64,000 nt of DNA from Legionella quateirensis. Its GTDB lineage: Bacteria; Pseudomonadota; Gammaproteobacteria; Legionellales; Legionellaceae. The translations under genes and the position numbers were made by a program. The notes below the pieces were generated by a model that saw nothing but the letters and a program-made list of their open reading frames with translations, had not been told where the DNA came from and searched no databases. Numbering within the stretch: the first letter of the stretch is position 1; each line of letters starts with the position of its first letter. Positions 1 through 9,476 of the stretch are shown here, piece by piece. The stretch spans positions 152,315 through 216,314 of the forward strand of contig NZ_LNYR01000012.1 of assembly GCF_001467955.1 (NCBI RefSeq), written 5' to 3'.

Positions 1-88
1 AATAACTGGAGTTTTCATTAACAGGAGCCGAAATTCCTAAACCAGGTAAGCAAATCAAAACAAGCAAACAACCAGTATAATAGTTCAT
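1..88 (-). CDS. Secreted protein, N-terminal fragment only
   Basis: Only the first 29 codons lie in the window; the gene runs off the left edge. The protein begins MNYYTGCLLVLICLPGLGIS, a short N-region followed by a hydrophobic stretch and small residues, so it looks like a Sec signal peptide with cleavage near GISA-P. Its ATG overlaps the TGA of the upstream EAL gene as ATGA, which indicates translational coupling and membership in the bioA-EAL transcript. The function cannot be judged from this fragment. Confidence 0.6.
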   Translation of the reverse strand, partial: MNYYTGCLLVLICLPGLGISAPVNENSSY

Positions 89-1683
89 TCTTTTTCTCCC
101 TTTAAAAGAGTTACTAATTTATCAATAGGTAATGCCTTTGAAAAATACCAACCCTGCAGAAATCGTACTCCATTGTTTGACAAATAATCGACTTGCTCTT
201 TTGTCTCCACACCTTCAGCGATAATAATTAAGTTTAAACCTTTAGCCATCTGTATTATGGCATCATTTAAAGATTCTGTAATTGCTTTGGTACCTATTGC
301 TTGCACAAACAGTTTATCGATCTTTAAATAGTTAAATGGAAAATGTTGCAAGTAACTGATGCTTGCATGTCCCGTGCCATAATCATCAACGGCCAGTGAA
401 TAGCCGACTTCTCTTAATCGGTTCATGGTTCCGATGAACACACTGTTATTTTTATCTAACAATTCTCGCTCGGTGATCTCAAAGATGATCTGGCTGGGAG
501 ATATGGCGAATTGTCGAGCGAGTAGATCGAACTCGGTAAAAAAAGAAGGATCTGTAAAATGGAGTGCTGAAAGATTATATGCAAGATGAAATTCGCTGTT
601 TTCTTGCAGTATGAATTGTGTTTCTCTCAATGAAATTTCGATAATCTGTAGTGTTAAAGGTACTATAAGCCCGGTTGTTTCTGCCTCAGCTATAAAAAAA
701 TCGGGCATAATGAGCTGATCTTCGCTATCTCTCCATCTCACCAGGACTTCTACTCCTGTAAATGAACCTTTCTTGCAGTTAAACAGTGGTTGGTACTCGG
801 GATAAAACTCATTGTTTTTTATCGCAAGCTTAATAGCTCCCTGCAAGGAGTAGCGCTTTGAAATCACTTTTTTTAATAAGTGATATATGAGGGCAGAGCT
901 CAATAATATAATTAAGGTTACCAGTAGTTCACTATACAGTAGGTTACTAATTAATGTTTGATGATTCTCAAAAACAACAACGACCACTCCGTCAATACTT
1001 TGTGTTTTATCAATAACATACAATTCTTTCGTATTGGTTGGCGTTTGTTCATTGATGAGCTGACTCAACTTCCAGCTTCTATTATCATCAGTACGTTCAA
1101 CTCGAATGATGTTTCTTTTTTCGAAGTTATTATATAAGGCCACTGAATTCACATTTTTATCTGATATTTTGAGTATATTTTGCAAAATAGACGATACTAC
1201 AAGTATCCCAATATGATAGTTTCCCATTTTTTGCTGGACCAGATATAACGGCTGATCGAACAGGGGCAATTTAAAAGGTCCTGTCAGGGTACGAGCATGA
1301 GTTGTTGATGAGATGATTGATTCGTTATTCGGCAATGAAGAGCATATTAATTGTTGACGGTTATCACTTATCGAAATGCCCGCAATATTCTCATTATTTA
1401 AAGTAATATGCTCTAAATAGGGATACAAGCCGGATTTACAATCAGTAAAGCTTTTTCCATATACTGGCAAGGTATACACTTCCTGAAACAAATCTTCTAT
1501 AAATCCATCAACACGATTACTTACCAATGTCGCTACATCTGTAATTTTTTTATAAGTCCTGTTTATACTTAAATGCCAATTGGTGTACAGGGAAAATAAA
1601 AGTACGAGAATAGTGATTAAAATCCAAAAATAATTGAATTGCTTTACAATAAGTTGTGATATCTCTTTTAATACCTTACTCAT
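85..1683 (-). CDS. Membrane-bound CSS-motif/EAL cyclic-di-GMP phosphodiesterase
   Basis: This 532-residue protein should hydrolyse cyclic-di-GMP. A TM helix at about residues 17-37 is followed by a periplasmic sensor region containing ICSSLP, the Cys-Ser-Ser signature of CSS-motif sensors, and a second TM helix at about 250-270. The C-terminal half is an EAL domain. The signature metal-binding Glu is in E312-V-L (a common EAL variant), D433-D-Y-G-T-G matches the DDFGTG loop, and AEGVET lies near the end, so catalysis is probably intact. There is no GGDEF domain. The start overlaps the end of bioA by 8 bases, so it is probably co-transcribed with bioA and coupled to it. In CSS-EAL proteins the Cys residues are thought to sense periplasmic redox state; that role here is inferred from family. 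Confidence 0.88.
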   Translation of the reverse strand: MSKVLKEISQLIVKQFNYFWILITILVLLFSLYTNWHLSINRTYKKITDVATLVSNRVDGFIEDLFQEVYTLPVYGKSFTDCKSGLYPYLEHITLNNENIAGISISDNRQQLICSSLPNNESIISSTTHARTLTGPFKLPLFDQPLYLVQQKMGNYHIGILVVSSILQNILKISDKNVNSVALYNNFEKRNIIRVERTDDNRSWKLSQLINEQTPTNTKELYVIDKTQSIDGVVVVVFENHQTLISNLLYSELLVTLIILLSSALIYHLLKKVISKRYSLQGAIKLAIKNNEFYPEYQPLFNCKKGSFTGVEVLVRWRDSEDQLIMPDFFIAEAETTGLIVPLTLQIIEISLRETQFILQENSEFHLAYNLSALHFTDPSFFTEFDLLARQFAISPSQIIFEITERELLDKNNSVFIGTMNRLREVGYSLAVDDYGTGHASISYLQHFPFNYLKIDKLFVQAIGTKAITESLNDAIIQMAKGLNLIIIAEGVETKEQVDYLSNNGVRFLQGWYFSKALPIDKLVTLLKGEKE

Positions 1684-3010
1684 ATTTGTGAGCTTTAAAA
1701 TAGGCCGCCTCTATAGAGTTTAGTGTTATTTCAGCTAATTTCCCAATAGTTTCTGGTTCAGTATTTAATGGAGGCATCCAATATAAAGTATTCCCAATGG
1801 GTCTAATTAATGCGCCAAAGTTTAATGCATGTTGATAGACTTCATTGCCAATACGATAATCACCCGCACTGATTAAATCGGCAGCAACTAAAGCGCCCAA
1901 TCCACGTATATTATTTAACTTGCCTGATCGCTCAGATACCTGATGTATTTTTTGGAGCATTATGTCACCTAATGCTTTGGTTTTATTGATTATCTGCTCA
2001 TTATGAAAGGTTTTAATTGTGGCCAGAGCGGCAGATACTGCCAGAGGATTACCGCTGTAGGTGTGGGAATGCAGGAATGATTTACCTGATTTATAATCAG
2101 CGTAAAAAAGATCAAATATTTCGCTGTCAATCATGACACAGCTCAAGGGCAAAGTTCCTGAAGTTAATCCTTTGGATAAACAGATCAGATCGGGTTCTAT
2201 GCCAGCATGATGACATGCCAACCATTCACCCGTACGTCCCATTCCAGTCATTATTTCATCAGCGATCAGATAAATGCCCTTGGATTGAGTCCAGCTTGAC
2301 AGTTTTTTTAAAAAAGCAGGGCTATAACACAGCATGCCACCGGCTCCCTGGATAATTGGCTCGAGAATAACAGCGCAGACATTATCACTGATCTGTTCCA
2401 GTTGATTCATCACAGCAGACCAATGCTCGTCGCAATTATTCCATAAGGGATCTTTTTGAGAAGATAGATAAGGAATATTGTCTATGAAATGACAGGTTAC
2501 TCCAAAAGTTTCATAAGGTGCCTTATATAGACCTAAATCACTGACACTCATGGTGCCCAGCGTTTCTCCATGGTATCCATTTTTGAGCGCAATAAATTCA
2601 TTTTTATTTTTGAATCCTTTTATTTGCGTTCCATGAATTGCCAGTTTCATTGCAATTTCTACTGCGCTGGCGCCGTCACTGGCAAAAAACACATGTTGCT
2701 TACCGGTCATTTCAGTTAATAATTCCGCCAACTCTACAATCAAAGGATGAGTTGTATTGGCACCTATCACATGCTCAAAATAATTCATTTGATTTTTAAT
2801 TGCGGACAGTACAGCAGGATGACCATGCCCCAGGGATTTACACCACCAGCTGGATATTGCATCGATCATTGGACCCTGATTCGTATAGAGATAGCTCCCC
2901 TGTGCTCGTTCAATGATCACTGGTGGACACGTTTCAAAGTCCTTCATTTGGGAGCAGGGATGCCAGATGTGTTTTAAATCTCTGGAAATGAGTTTGTTTA
3001 CGTTGACCAT
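1676..3010 (-). CDS. bioA: Adenosylmethionine-8-amino-7-oxononanoate aminotransferase
   Basis: BioA transfers an amino group from S-adenosylmethionine to KAPA, giving DAPA, the third step of the late biotin pathway; it is cytosolic and PLP-dependent. The 444-residue length fits the family. The N-terminus has the typical HIWHPCSQM opening, ISSWWCKSLGHGHP follows, and the PLP lysine is K280 in LSKGLTSG. IADEIMTGMGRTG supplies the Asp that contacts the PLP ring nitrogen. The gene is divergent from bioB with 73 bases between start codons, so both promoters and any BirA operator must sit in that gap. The EAL gene begins inside its last codons. Confidence 0.96.
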   Translation of the reverse strand: MVNVNKLISRDLKHIWHPCSQMKDFETCPPVIIERAQGSYLYTNQGPMIDAISSWWCKSLGHGHPAVLSAIKNQMNYFEHVIGANTTHPLIVELAELLTEMTGKQHVFFASDGASAVEIAMKLAIHGTQIKGFKNKNEFIALKNGYHGETLGTMSVSDLGLYKAPYETFGVTCHFIDNIPYLSSQKDPLWNNCDEHWSAVMNQLEQISDNVCAVILEPIIQGAGGMLCYSPAFLKKLSSWTQSKGIYLIADEIMTGMGRTGEWLACHHAGIEPDLICLSKGLTSGTLPLSCVMIDSEIFDLFYADYKSGKSFLHSHTYSGNPLAVSAALATIKTFHNEQIINKTKALGDIMLQKIHQVSERSGKLNNIRGLGALVAADLISAGDYRIGNEVYQHALNFGALIRPIGNTLYWMPPLNTEPETIGKLAEITLNSIEAAYFKAHKYE

Positions 3011-3032
3011 TTTTTCAAATTTTGGTTGACAA
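3000..3032. promoter_or_regulatory. Candidate BirA (biotin) operator between bioA and bioB
   Basis: The right half GGTTGACAA (3024-3032) matches the enterobacterial BirA half-site GGTTTACAA at 8 of 9 bases. Exactly 15 bases upstream is a weak left half, ACGTTGACC (3000-3008), matching TTGTAAACC poorly, and the spacer is AT-rich as in known bio operators. The site overlaps the bioA start codon and the -35 of the bioB promoter, where a repressor could shut both directions. The left half is poor, so this is a candidate only. Confidence 0.35.
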
Positions 3033-3053
3033 GTGTTGGCGTGACTTTATCAT
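3026..3053 (+). promoter_or_regulatory. Predicted sigma-70 promoter of bioBFHD
   Basis: TTGACA (3026-3031) and TATCAT (3048-3053) are separated by 16 bases, a near-consensus pair about 31 bases before the bioB start. The -35 lies inside the candidate BirA half-site. Confidence 0.55.
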
Positions 3054-3083
3054 GTTCATTATTATGAATAAAAGGGGGTAGTT

Positions 3084-4031
3084 GTGACTGAGGCTAAGAA
3101 AAACTGGACAATTTCTGAGATTGCAGCGATTTATCAACAATCATTCAATGATTTATTGCATCAGGCACATACTGTGCACAGAGCGCACCATGATGCAAAT
3201 TCGTTACAATTTGCAACCTTGCTCAGTATTAAAACAGGAGCATGTCCTGAGGATTGTGGCTATTGCTCTCAAAGTGGACATGTTAAAACTCATGTTGAGA
3301 AAGAAAAACTCATGTCAGTAACCGATGTTCTGAAAAGCGCTCAGGAAGCAAAAGATGGTGGTGCCAAACGATTTTGTATGGGAGCCGCTTGGCGTTGCCC
3401 ACCTGATAAAGTCATGCCTGAACTAAAAGAAATGATAGAGGGAGTTAAAGCGCTCGGTTTGGAAACCTGTATGACTCTGGGGATGTTGAATCAGGAACAG
3501 GCTAAGTGCTTAAAAGAAGCAGGGCTTGATTATTATAATCATAATATTGATACATCACCTTCCTATTATGAAAAAGTAGTTACAACCCGTAAATTCACTG
3601 ACCGACTGGATACATTGGAGCATGTTAGGGCAGCTGGAATTAATGTATGTTGTGGCGGCATCCTCGGCTTGGGAGAAACACGAGAAGATCGAATTGAGTT
3701 TTTATTCACTTTAGCCAATATGGAAACTCCTCCAGAGAGTGTGCCGATTAATCGCCTGATTCCAGTTGAGGGAACCCGACTTGCCAAGGCAGAACCAGTT
3801 GAAGGCATCGAATTGGTTCGAACTATAGCTACTGCACGAATATTAATGCCGCAAAGTGCCATCCGTTTAACGGCAGGAAGAACTGAAATGAGCGATGAAT
3901 TACAAGCCTTATGCTACTTTGCAGGCGCAAATTCTGTCTTCATCGGCGATAAATTATTAACTGAAGAAAATCCTCAGAGAGTTAAAGATAAGGCGCTGTT
4001 TAATAAACTGGGTTTAACCGAGATGGTTTAA
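3084..4031 (+). CDS. bioB: Biotin synthase
   Basis: BioB is the radical-SAM enzyme that inserts sulfur into dethiobiotin to make biotin, the last pathway step. Its 315 residues carry the [4Fe-4S] motif C54-x3-C58-x2-C61 in [10 protein letters not shown], followed by family landmarks such as [10 protein letters not shown] and GLGETREDR. The start is GTG at 3084, placed by the strong purine-rich ribosome site AGGGGG at 3073-3078 and the normal N-terminal length. It is first in a tight operon; its TAA shares a base with the bioF ATG (TAATG). Confidence 0.97.
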   Translation: MTEAKKNWTISEIAAIYQQSFNDLLHQAHTVHRAHHDANSLQFATLLSIKTGACPEDCGYCSQSGHVKTHVEKEKLMSVTDVLKSAQEAKDGGAKRFCMGAAWRCPPDKVMPELKEMIEGVKALGLETCMTLGMLNQEQAKCLKEAGLDYYNHNIDTSPSYYEKVVTTRKFTDRLDTLEHVRAAGINVCCGGILGLGETREDRIEFLFTLANMETPPESVPINRLIPVEGTRLAKAEPVEGIELVRTIATARILMPQSAIRLTAGRTEMSDELQALCYFAGANSVFIGDKLLTEENPQRVKDKALFNKLGLTEMV

Positions 4032-5176
4032 TGACTCTAAATCATAAAATTACAGATTATACTGAGAGCTTGAGTCAACAAGGATTATTGAGAACTCGTC
4101 AAGTAACTGAATCGGCGCCTACTGCTCTGATACATTTTGATAGCAACGATTATTTATCTTTAAGTACAGATAATCGTATCGCTAAAGCCTATCAAGAGGG
4201 CTATACCATGCATCCAACTGGCAGTGGCGGATCAATGGTACTGAGCGGTTATCATGCGAATCATCAGGCAGTCGAACGGGCTTTCGCGGAGTTATTGGCT
4301 GTTGATGACTGTATTTTATTTTCTTCAGGTTATGCAGCAAATCTCGCAGTGGCCTCTTTAATGGGCAAAATTAAAGTCCATTGTCTTATAGATAAAGGGA
4401 TACATGCTTCTATTTATGATGGATTACTTTTATCTCAAGTTCAATTCACCCGGTACCTGCATAATGATATGGTGGATCTTGTCCGTAAACTAAAGAACAG
4501 GGATGATGATAATGTTATCATTACAGAAGGGATATTCAGTATGAGTGGACACCTTGCGCCACTGTCTGGCTTATCTGAGCTGTGTGATGGCGCGCGCTCG
4601 GTACTGTTAGTCGATGAAGCTCATTCTTTTGGTATTTTAGGTGAACAGGGCAAGGGGGCCGTTGCGCACCATGGCCTGTCTCAGAATGTAGTGCCCTTAC
4701 GAGTTATTCCATTTGGAAAATCTTTCGCTTCTCAAGGCGCTCTGGTTGCTGGAAAAAAAGAATGGATTACTGCGCTATTGCAAGCAGCGCGATCCCTAAT
4801 CTATTCCACCGCTTTAAGTCCTGCTTTTAGTTATGGTTTACTTAAAACGCTGGATGTGGTCGTGCTTGCAGATGATAGAAGAAGAAGATTATCTCAGTTG
4901 ATTGACCATTTTAAAAGGCAGATAAACAACTCTCAATTACACTGGAGCGATTCAAACTCCCCAATTCAACAACTTCAATTAGGATGCCCTCATTTAGCAT
5001 TACATTATGATCGCGAGCTTAAAAAAGCTGGAATCAGTTGTTCGCCTATACGGTCTCCAACCGTCAATATCAAACAGACAGGATTACGTATCATTCTGAA
5101 TTTCAATCATCAGGAAGAGCATATTAATAAGCTGTTTACAACATTAGATAAAATTTATGACTATACACATCACTAG
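4031..5176 (+). CDS. bioF: 8-amino-7-oxononanoate synthase (KAPA synthase)
   Basis: BioF condenses pimeloyl-ACP (or -CoA) with L-alanine to give KAPA in a PLP-dependent decarboxylation. The protein has 381 residues; the alpha-oxoamine synthase fold is shown by [14 protein letters not shown], the LVDEAHSFG motif with the Asp that binds PLP, and the Schiff-base lysine K230 in [10 protein letters not shown]. It overlaps bioB by one base and bioH by 20 bases, so translation is coupled throughout the cluster. Confidence 0.96.
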   Translation: MTLNHKITDYTESLSQQGLLRTRQVTESAPTALIHFDSNDYLSLSTDNRIAKAYQEGYTMHPTGSGGSMVLSGYHANHQAVERAFAELLAVDDCILFSSGYAANLAVASLMGKIKVHCLIDKGIHASIYDGLLLSQVQFTRYLHNDMVDLVRKLKNRDDDNVIITEGIFSMSGHLAPLSGLSELCDGARSVLLVDEAHSFGILGEQGKGAVAHHGLSQNVVPLRVIPFGKSFASQGALVAGKKEWITALLQAARSLIYSTALSPAFSYGLLKTLDVVVLADDRRRRLSQLIDHFKRQINNSQLHWSDSNSPIQQLQLGCPHLALHYDRELKKAGISCSPIRSPTVNIKQTGLRIILNFNHQEEHINKLFTTLDKIYDYTHH

Positions 5177-5876
5177 TTATGGAACTGGAATACCTTTGGT
5201 ATTTTTTCATGGATGGGGTTTCGACAGTCAGGTTTGGAAGTTTCTAATACCTTATTTTGAAGAGTCTTACCAATTGATATTGGTTGATTTACCAGGATTT
5301 GGATTAAGTCCCCTGCAGGATTGGAATAGTTTTAAGTCGAACTTACTCTCCAGATTACCACCCAAATTCATTGTGACGGGATGGTCTTTGGGGGGATTAT
5401 TTGCTACCCGGCTGGCAATAGAGGAGCAAGAGCGGGTAATAAAGTTAGTGAATATAACCAGTTCACCACGATTTATTTCTGACGTTGAATGGCCAGGTGT
5501 TTCCAGAGAGGTATTCGCTCATTTCTATAAAAATCTTTCACTGGATATCAATAAAACACTGCAGGAATTTGTCACCCTCCAATTAAATAAGCATAAATTT
5601 GAATTTAATTCTGGAGTACTTCCTTCTAAAAGTGGGTTGGAATCTGGACTTAAAATTCTGGATGAATGGGATCTTAGGCCTGGGTTAAACTCACTGAACA
5701 CACCAACGTGCTTTATGTTTGGACGTTTGGATCCTATCACTCCGGTAAGGACCATGCATTATATGCAGAAAATATACCCGGATTTTAACTACGTTCTGTT
5801 TAATAAAGCAGCACATATGCCGTTTTTATCCCATACAGACGTATTTATTGAACAGTTTTCAGGATTTATACAATGA
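5157..5876 (+). CDS. bioH: Pimeloyl-ACP methyl ester carboxylesterase
   Basis: BioH is an alpha/beta hydrolase that removes the methyl ester from pimeloyl-ACP methyl ester, releasing the substrate for BioF. The 239-residue protein has the oxyanion region [12 protein letters not shown], the nucleophile elbow GWSLGG with S77, an Asp in FGRLDPITP (D192) and the catalytic His in AAHMPF (H220), a complete triad. It lies between bioF and bioD with overlaps on both sides, which supports the biotin role over a generic esterase. The usual partner that makes its substrate, BioC, is not encoded in the cluster. Confidence 0.93.
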   Translation: MTIHITSYGTGIPLVFFHGWGFDSQVWKFLIPYFEESYQLILVDLPGFGLSPLQDWNSFKSNLLSRLPPKFIVTGWSLGGLFATRLAIEEQERVIKLVNITSSPRFISDVEWPGVSREVFAHFYKNLSLDINKTLQEFVTLQLNKHKFEFNSGVLPSKSGLESGLKILDEWDLRPGLNSLNTPTCFMFGRLDPITPVRTMHYMQKIYPDFNYVLFNKAAHMPFLSHTDVFIEQFSGFIQ

Positions 5877-6517
5877 AACGATATTTTATAACCGGCACTG
5901 ATACTGATTGTGGAAAAACATTCGTCACAGGTAAATTAGTTGATTATTTTTCAAATGCGATAGCTATAAAACCGATTGCTAGTGGCTGTTCTGTAGTCAT
6001 GAATCAATTAGTAAGTTCTGATGCACAGCATTTGATGCAAAATAGTTCCTTATCTATGGATCAAATTAATCCCTGGCGTTTTCCACTACCTGTCTCTCCT
6101 CATTTGGCAGCCCAGGATGCCGGAGAAGTTTTGGATATTCATGAATTGTCTCAGTATTGTTTGGGTTTGGAAGTACAGGAAGCGGATATTATGTTTATAG
6201 AAGGGGCTGGAGGGTTAATGGTCCCTTTGAATGATCGTGATACATGGATAGAGTTCCTGAAGACAAGTGAGATTCCCGTTATTATAGTTGTTGGTATGCA
6301 ATTAGGCTGTATTAATCATGCATTGCTCACTGGACTGGCTCTTAAGACACATAATATTAAGTGTGCTGGATGGATAGCTAATTGCCTCGATCCGGATATG
6401 TTACTCCTGGATGAGAATATTGAAACGCTAAAAAACCTTCTGGAGTACCCCTTATTAGCGACTCTCCCATTTGGCAGTGAACTGATTGATATTCAATTAT
6501 CCAATATTAACCCTTGA
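5873..6517 (+). CDS. bioD: Dethiobiotin synthetase
   Basis: BioD is the ATP-dependent carboxylase that closes the ureido ring of DAPA to give dethiobiotin. The 214-residue protein opens with the P-loop [10 protein letters not shown] (about residues 7-16) and has the [10 protein letters not shown] motif typical of BioD. Its ATG overlaps the bioH stop (ATGA), making it the last gene of bioB-bioF-bioH-bioD. About 180 bases without a gene follow before the next start. Confidence 0.95.
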   Translation: MKRYFITGTDTDCGKTFVTGKLVDYFSNAIAIKPIASGCSVVMNQLVSSDAQHLMQNSSLSMDQINPWRFPLPVSPHLAAQDAGEVLDIHELSQYCLGLEVQEADIMFIEGAGGLMVPLNDRDTWIEFLKTSEIPVIIVVGMQLGCINHALLTGLALKTHNIKCAGWIANCLDPDMLLLDENIETLKNLLEYPLLATLPFGSELIDIQLSNINP

Positions 6518-6697
6518 CCCGTTGTTTCAAGTTGAAAAGGTACATCGAAGAGCTTCAATTTCTGTCTTCGTGTACATTCAGGCATTTCTTGCTTATTCAT
6601 CAGGACCTATCTCATTTTAAAGGTTGTTCATCTTTCACTACTTGGTTATAATACAAGGTTAAATCAGGGTTATTTGAAGTTAACGGAGCCATTTTCG

Positions 6698-7009
6698 ATG
6701 CCAATTTATGAATATCAATGCACAAGTTGTCATCATCATTTTGATTTGATGCAAAAATACACAGATGAACCAGTCACACAGTGTCCTAAATGTTTTGAAA
6801 ACACAGTGGTCAAATTGATTTCGGCTGCTGGATTCCAACTAAAAGGTACAGGTTGGTATGCAACGGATTTCAAAGATAAAGGCTCAGCGCCGAAGACTTC
6901 TTCCGAATCAAAGAAAGACGCTGCTTCTCCGACTGCTGATGCCGCAAGCAAGGATACTTCCGCAAAAACAGCTGACTCATCAAAATCAACAAAAGGTGAT
7001 TCTGAGTGA
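6698..7009 (+). CDS. FmdB-family zinc-ribbon protein
   Basis: This is a small protein of the FmdB/CxxC_CXXC_SSSS regulatory family, of unknown precise function. From the chosen ATG it starts MPIYEYQC, the canonical family start; a ribosome site CGGAG lies 9 bases upstream, so the earlier in-frame TTG at 6674 was not used. The ribbon is C8-x2-C11 with C29-x2-C32. After about residue 65 the chain turns into a low-complexity Ser/Ala/Lys/Asp tail. The stop overlaps the start of the next gene (GTGA). Its position directly before a DUF502 gene and aspS resembles an arrangement I recall from related gamma-proteobacteria. Confidence 0.9.
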   Translation: MPIYEYQCTSCHHHFDLMQKYTDEPVTQCPKCFENTVVKLISAAGFQLKGTGWYATDFKDKGSAPKTSSESKKDAASPTADAASKDTSAKTADSSKSTKGDSE

Positions 7010-7644
7010 AGTCTGTATCTATACGACGATATCTGCTGGCAGGTCTGGTAGTTTGGTTACCCATATTGGTCACAATAGGCGTACTTCGTTTTATTATTGA
7101 TTTGCTCGATAATACAATGGCTTTAGTTCCTAAAGCATACCAGCCCGAACAATTACTGGGTATTCATATACCGGGTATAGGCGTCGTTATATCGTTGTTG
7201 TTACTCATTTCCACAGGAATATTCGCGACCAATTTTTTTGGTCAAAGGTTAATGAGTTGGGGCGAATCAATACTTGCAAGAATTCCATTGGTTCGATCGA
7301 TTTACAATGCGGTCAAGCAAATAATCCATACCGTATTGTCTTCTAATAGTGAAGCGTTTCGCAAAGTATTACTAATTGAATACCCACGACAGGGGGTCTG
7401 GAGTGTAGGATTCCAGACAGGAGCTGGGCAATCAGAAATTAATGCAAAAGCAAATGAAGAATTGGTCTCAATATTTATTCCTACAACACCTAATCCTACA
7501 TCCGGTTTTTTGATGATGGTTCCAAAAAAGGATGCAATAGAATTAAATATGACTGTAGACGAAGCTTTAAAATTTATAATATCTCTCGGCGTAATGCAGA
7601 CCAACGCAGTTGGCAGCATTGGCAAAAACACAATAAAAATATAA
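7006..7644 (+). CDS. DUF502-family inner-membrane protein
   Basis: This 212-residue protein has two strong TM helices at about residues 9-29 ([18 protein letters not shown]) and 53-75, then a soluble C-terminal domain with [12 protein letters not shown] and the [12 protein letters not shown] motif typical of DUF502 proteins. Function is unknown. It starts with GTG at 7006, overlapping the fmdB-like stop by four bases, and ends 10 bases before aspS. It therefore sits in the middle of a three-gene operon. Confidence 0.88.
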   Translation: MKSVSIRRYLLAGLVVWLPILVTIGVLRFIIDLLDNTMALVPKAYQPEQLLGIHIPGIGVVISLLLLISTGIFATNFFGQRLMSWGESILARIPLVRSIYNAVKQIIHTVLSSNSEAFRKVLLIEYPRQGVWSVGFQTGAGQSEINAKANEELVSIFIPTTPNPTSGFLMMVPKKDAIELNMTVDEALKFIISLGVMQTNAVGSIGKNTIKI

Positions 7645-7654
7645 AGGTGGTTTT

Positions 7655-9436
7655 ATGCGTACACACTACTGTTCAACTGTGAATGAATCATGTTTAAATC
7701 AAGAAGTCACTGTATGTGGGTGGGTACATCATAGACGTGATCATGGCGGAGTTGTTTTCCTTGATGTTCGTGATCGCTCCGGTTTGCTCCAGGTGGTTTA
7801 TGAGCCTGAGAACCAGGATACATTTTCTATTGCCGAAAAATTGAGATCTGAATTTGTCGTTCGTGTTACAGGTATCGTTCGTAATCGACCAGAAGGAATG
7901 GTGAACGATAAAATGGCTACAGGGCAAGTTGAGGTAATCGGAACCAGGCTGGAGATCCTGAATCAGTCGCCAACCCCACCATTTTTACCCGATGATCACC
8001 AAATTGTTAATGAAGATTTGCGCTATAAATATCGATATATCGACTTACGCCGTACTTCAATGCAGAATAAACTCATGTTACGACATAAGTTAACCAGTTG
8101 CATACGTAACTATCTGAATCAACAAGATTTTCTTGATATTGAAACGCCCATGTTAACTAAAGCCACTCCTGAGGGTGCCCGTGATTATCTGGTTCCATCA
8201 CGTGTTCATCCCGGACAGTTTTATGCATTGCCTCAATCTCCTCAATTGTTCAAACAATTATTGATGATGTCCGGTTTTGATAAATATTATCAAATAGTCC
8301 GTTGTTTCCGCGATGAAGATTTACGCGCTGACCGGCAGCCTGAATTTACTCAGCTTGATATTGAGATGGCATTTATCGATGAAGAAGATATTTTGAAATT
8401 GATTGAAGGCCTATTAAAAGTTGTATTCAAGAACATCCTAAATATAGAGTTACCAGAGAAATTACCCAGAATGTCTTATGCTGAGGCAATGCAACGCTTT
8501 GGTAGTGATAAACCTGACTTGCGTAACCCTCTGGAATTGATTGATGTTGCTGACTTAGTAAAAGATTGTGATTTTAACGTATTTTCAACTGCTGCAAATT
8601 CCAGTGATGGACGAGTTGTTGCTTTAAAACTTCCAAATGGCTGTGACCTGAGTCGTAAGGACCTGGATGGCTATGGACAATTTGTAGGTATCTATGGAGC
8701 TAAAGGTCTTGCCTACATTAAAGTAAATAATCTGGAAGATGGAATGGCTGGACTGCAGTCACCCATATTAAAGTTCCTCTCCGAAGAAGCTGTTGGATCT
8801 ATTCTTAAAAGAGTAGGTGCCCAGACCGGTGATGTTATCTTCTTTGGTGCTGATAAGACTCATATAGTGAATGAATCGATGGGTGCTTTGCGAGTGAAGC
8901 TCGGACATGATCGAACTTTGTTGAGTGCTGATTGGAAGTTATTGTGGGTAGTTGACTGGCCTATGTTTGAGATGGATCATCAGAACAATCGGTTACAATC
9001 CATGCACCATCCCTTTACTTCACCACAGGATTTATCACCAGAAGAGCTTCGTGCGAACCCAACAAACACTTTAGCCAAAGCATATGATATCGTAATCAAT
9101 GGTTATGAAATTGGTGGCGGATCTATTCGAATTCATCAGCCTTTATTACAACAGACAGTATTTGATCTGCTGGGCATTGATGAACATGAGGCTCAAGAGA
9201 AATTTGGTTTCTTGTTAGATGCGTTGCAATTTGGTGCTCCGCCACATGGTGGAATTGCTTTAGGAATTGACAGATTAGCCATGTTGCTTACTGACTCTGC
9301 ATCCATCAGGGATGTCATTGCATTTCCAAAAACGCAAACAGCATCCTGTCCTTTAACGAGTGCGCCATCTCCTACAGGTAATGCGCAACTGAATGAACTG
9401 GGAATACGACTTGCACCTACAACTACGACAAAATAA
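7655..9436 (+). CDS. aspS: Aspartyl-tRNA synthetase, probably non-discriminating
   Basis: AspS charges tRNA(Asp) with aspartate. At 593 residues it is the normal bacterial length, with an N-terminal OB-fold anticodon domain, the class II core (motif 2 [16 protein letters not shown]; motif 3 [13 protein letters not shown]) and a bacterial GAD insertion. H30 in the RRDHGG loop corresponds to the His that marks non-discriminating enzymes such as that of Pseudomonas; the discriminating E. coli enzyme has Leu there. If so, it would also make Asp-tRNA(Asn) for amidation by GatCAB. The ribosome site AAAGGTGG precedes the ATG. Confidence 0.96.
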   Translation: MRTHYCSTVNESCLNQEVTVCGWVHHRRDHGGVVFLDVRDRSGLLQVVYEPENQDTFSIAEKLRSEFVVRVTGIVRNRPEGMVNDKMATGQVEVIGTRLEILNQSPTPPFLPDDHQIVNEDLRYKYRYIDLRRTSMQNKLMLRHKLTSCIRNYLNQQDFLDIETPMLTKATPEGARDYLVPSRVHPGQFYALPQSPQLFKQLLMMSGFDKYYQIVRCFRDEDLRADRQPEFTQLDIEMAFIDEEDILKLIEGLLKVVFKNILNIELPEKLPRMSYAEAMQRFGSDKPDLRNPLELIDVADLVKDCDFNVFSTAANSSDGRVVALKLPNGCDLSRKDLDGYGQFVGIYGAKGLAYIKVNNLEDGMAGLQSPILKFLSEEAVGSILKRVGAQTGDVIFFGADKTHIVNESMGALRVKLGHDRTLLSADWKLLWVVDWPMFEMDHQNNRLQSMHHPFTSPQDLSPEELRANPTNTLAKAYDIVINGYEIGGGSIRIHQPLLQQTVFDLLGIDEHEAQEKFGFLLDALQFGAPPHGGIALGIDRLAMLLTDSASIRDVIAFPKTQTASCPLTSAPSPTGNAQLNELGIRLAPTTTTK

Positions 9437-9447
9437 GTTGTTTCGAT

Positions 9448-9476
9448 ACACCTCCAGCTTGAAGAGCTGGTGGTGT
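9448..9476 (+). terminator. Hairpin between aspS and the mechanosensitive channel gene
   Basis: Twelve-base arms (9448-9459 and 9465-9476) pair at 11 of 12 positions around a 5-base loop, and a run of eight T follows about ten bases later. It could be the aspS terminator. It also buries the GGTGG that would be the ribosome site of the next gene, whose ATG comes directly after the stem, so it could control translation instead. Confidence 0.45.

Noticed and set aside
7302..7631. Minus-strand 109-codon frame opposite the DUF502 gene
   Set aside because: It lies wholly antisense to a well-supported gene, has no ribosome site and gives a sequence without domain features.
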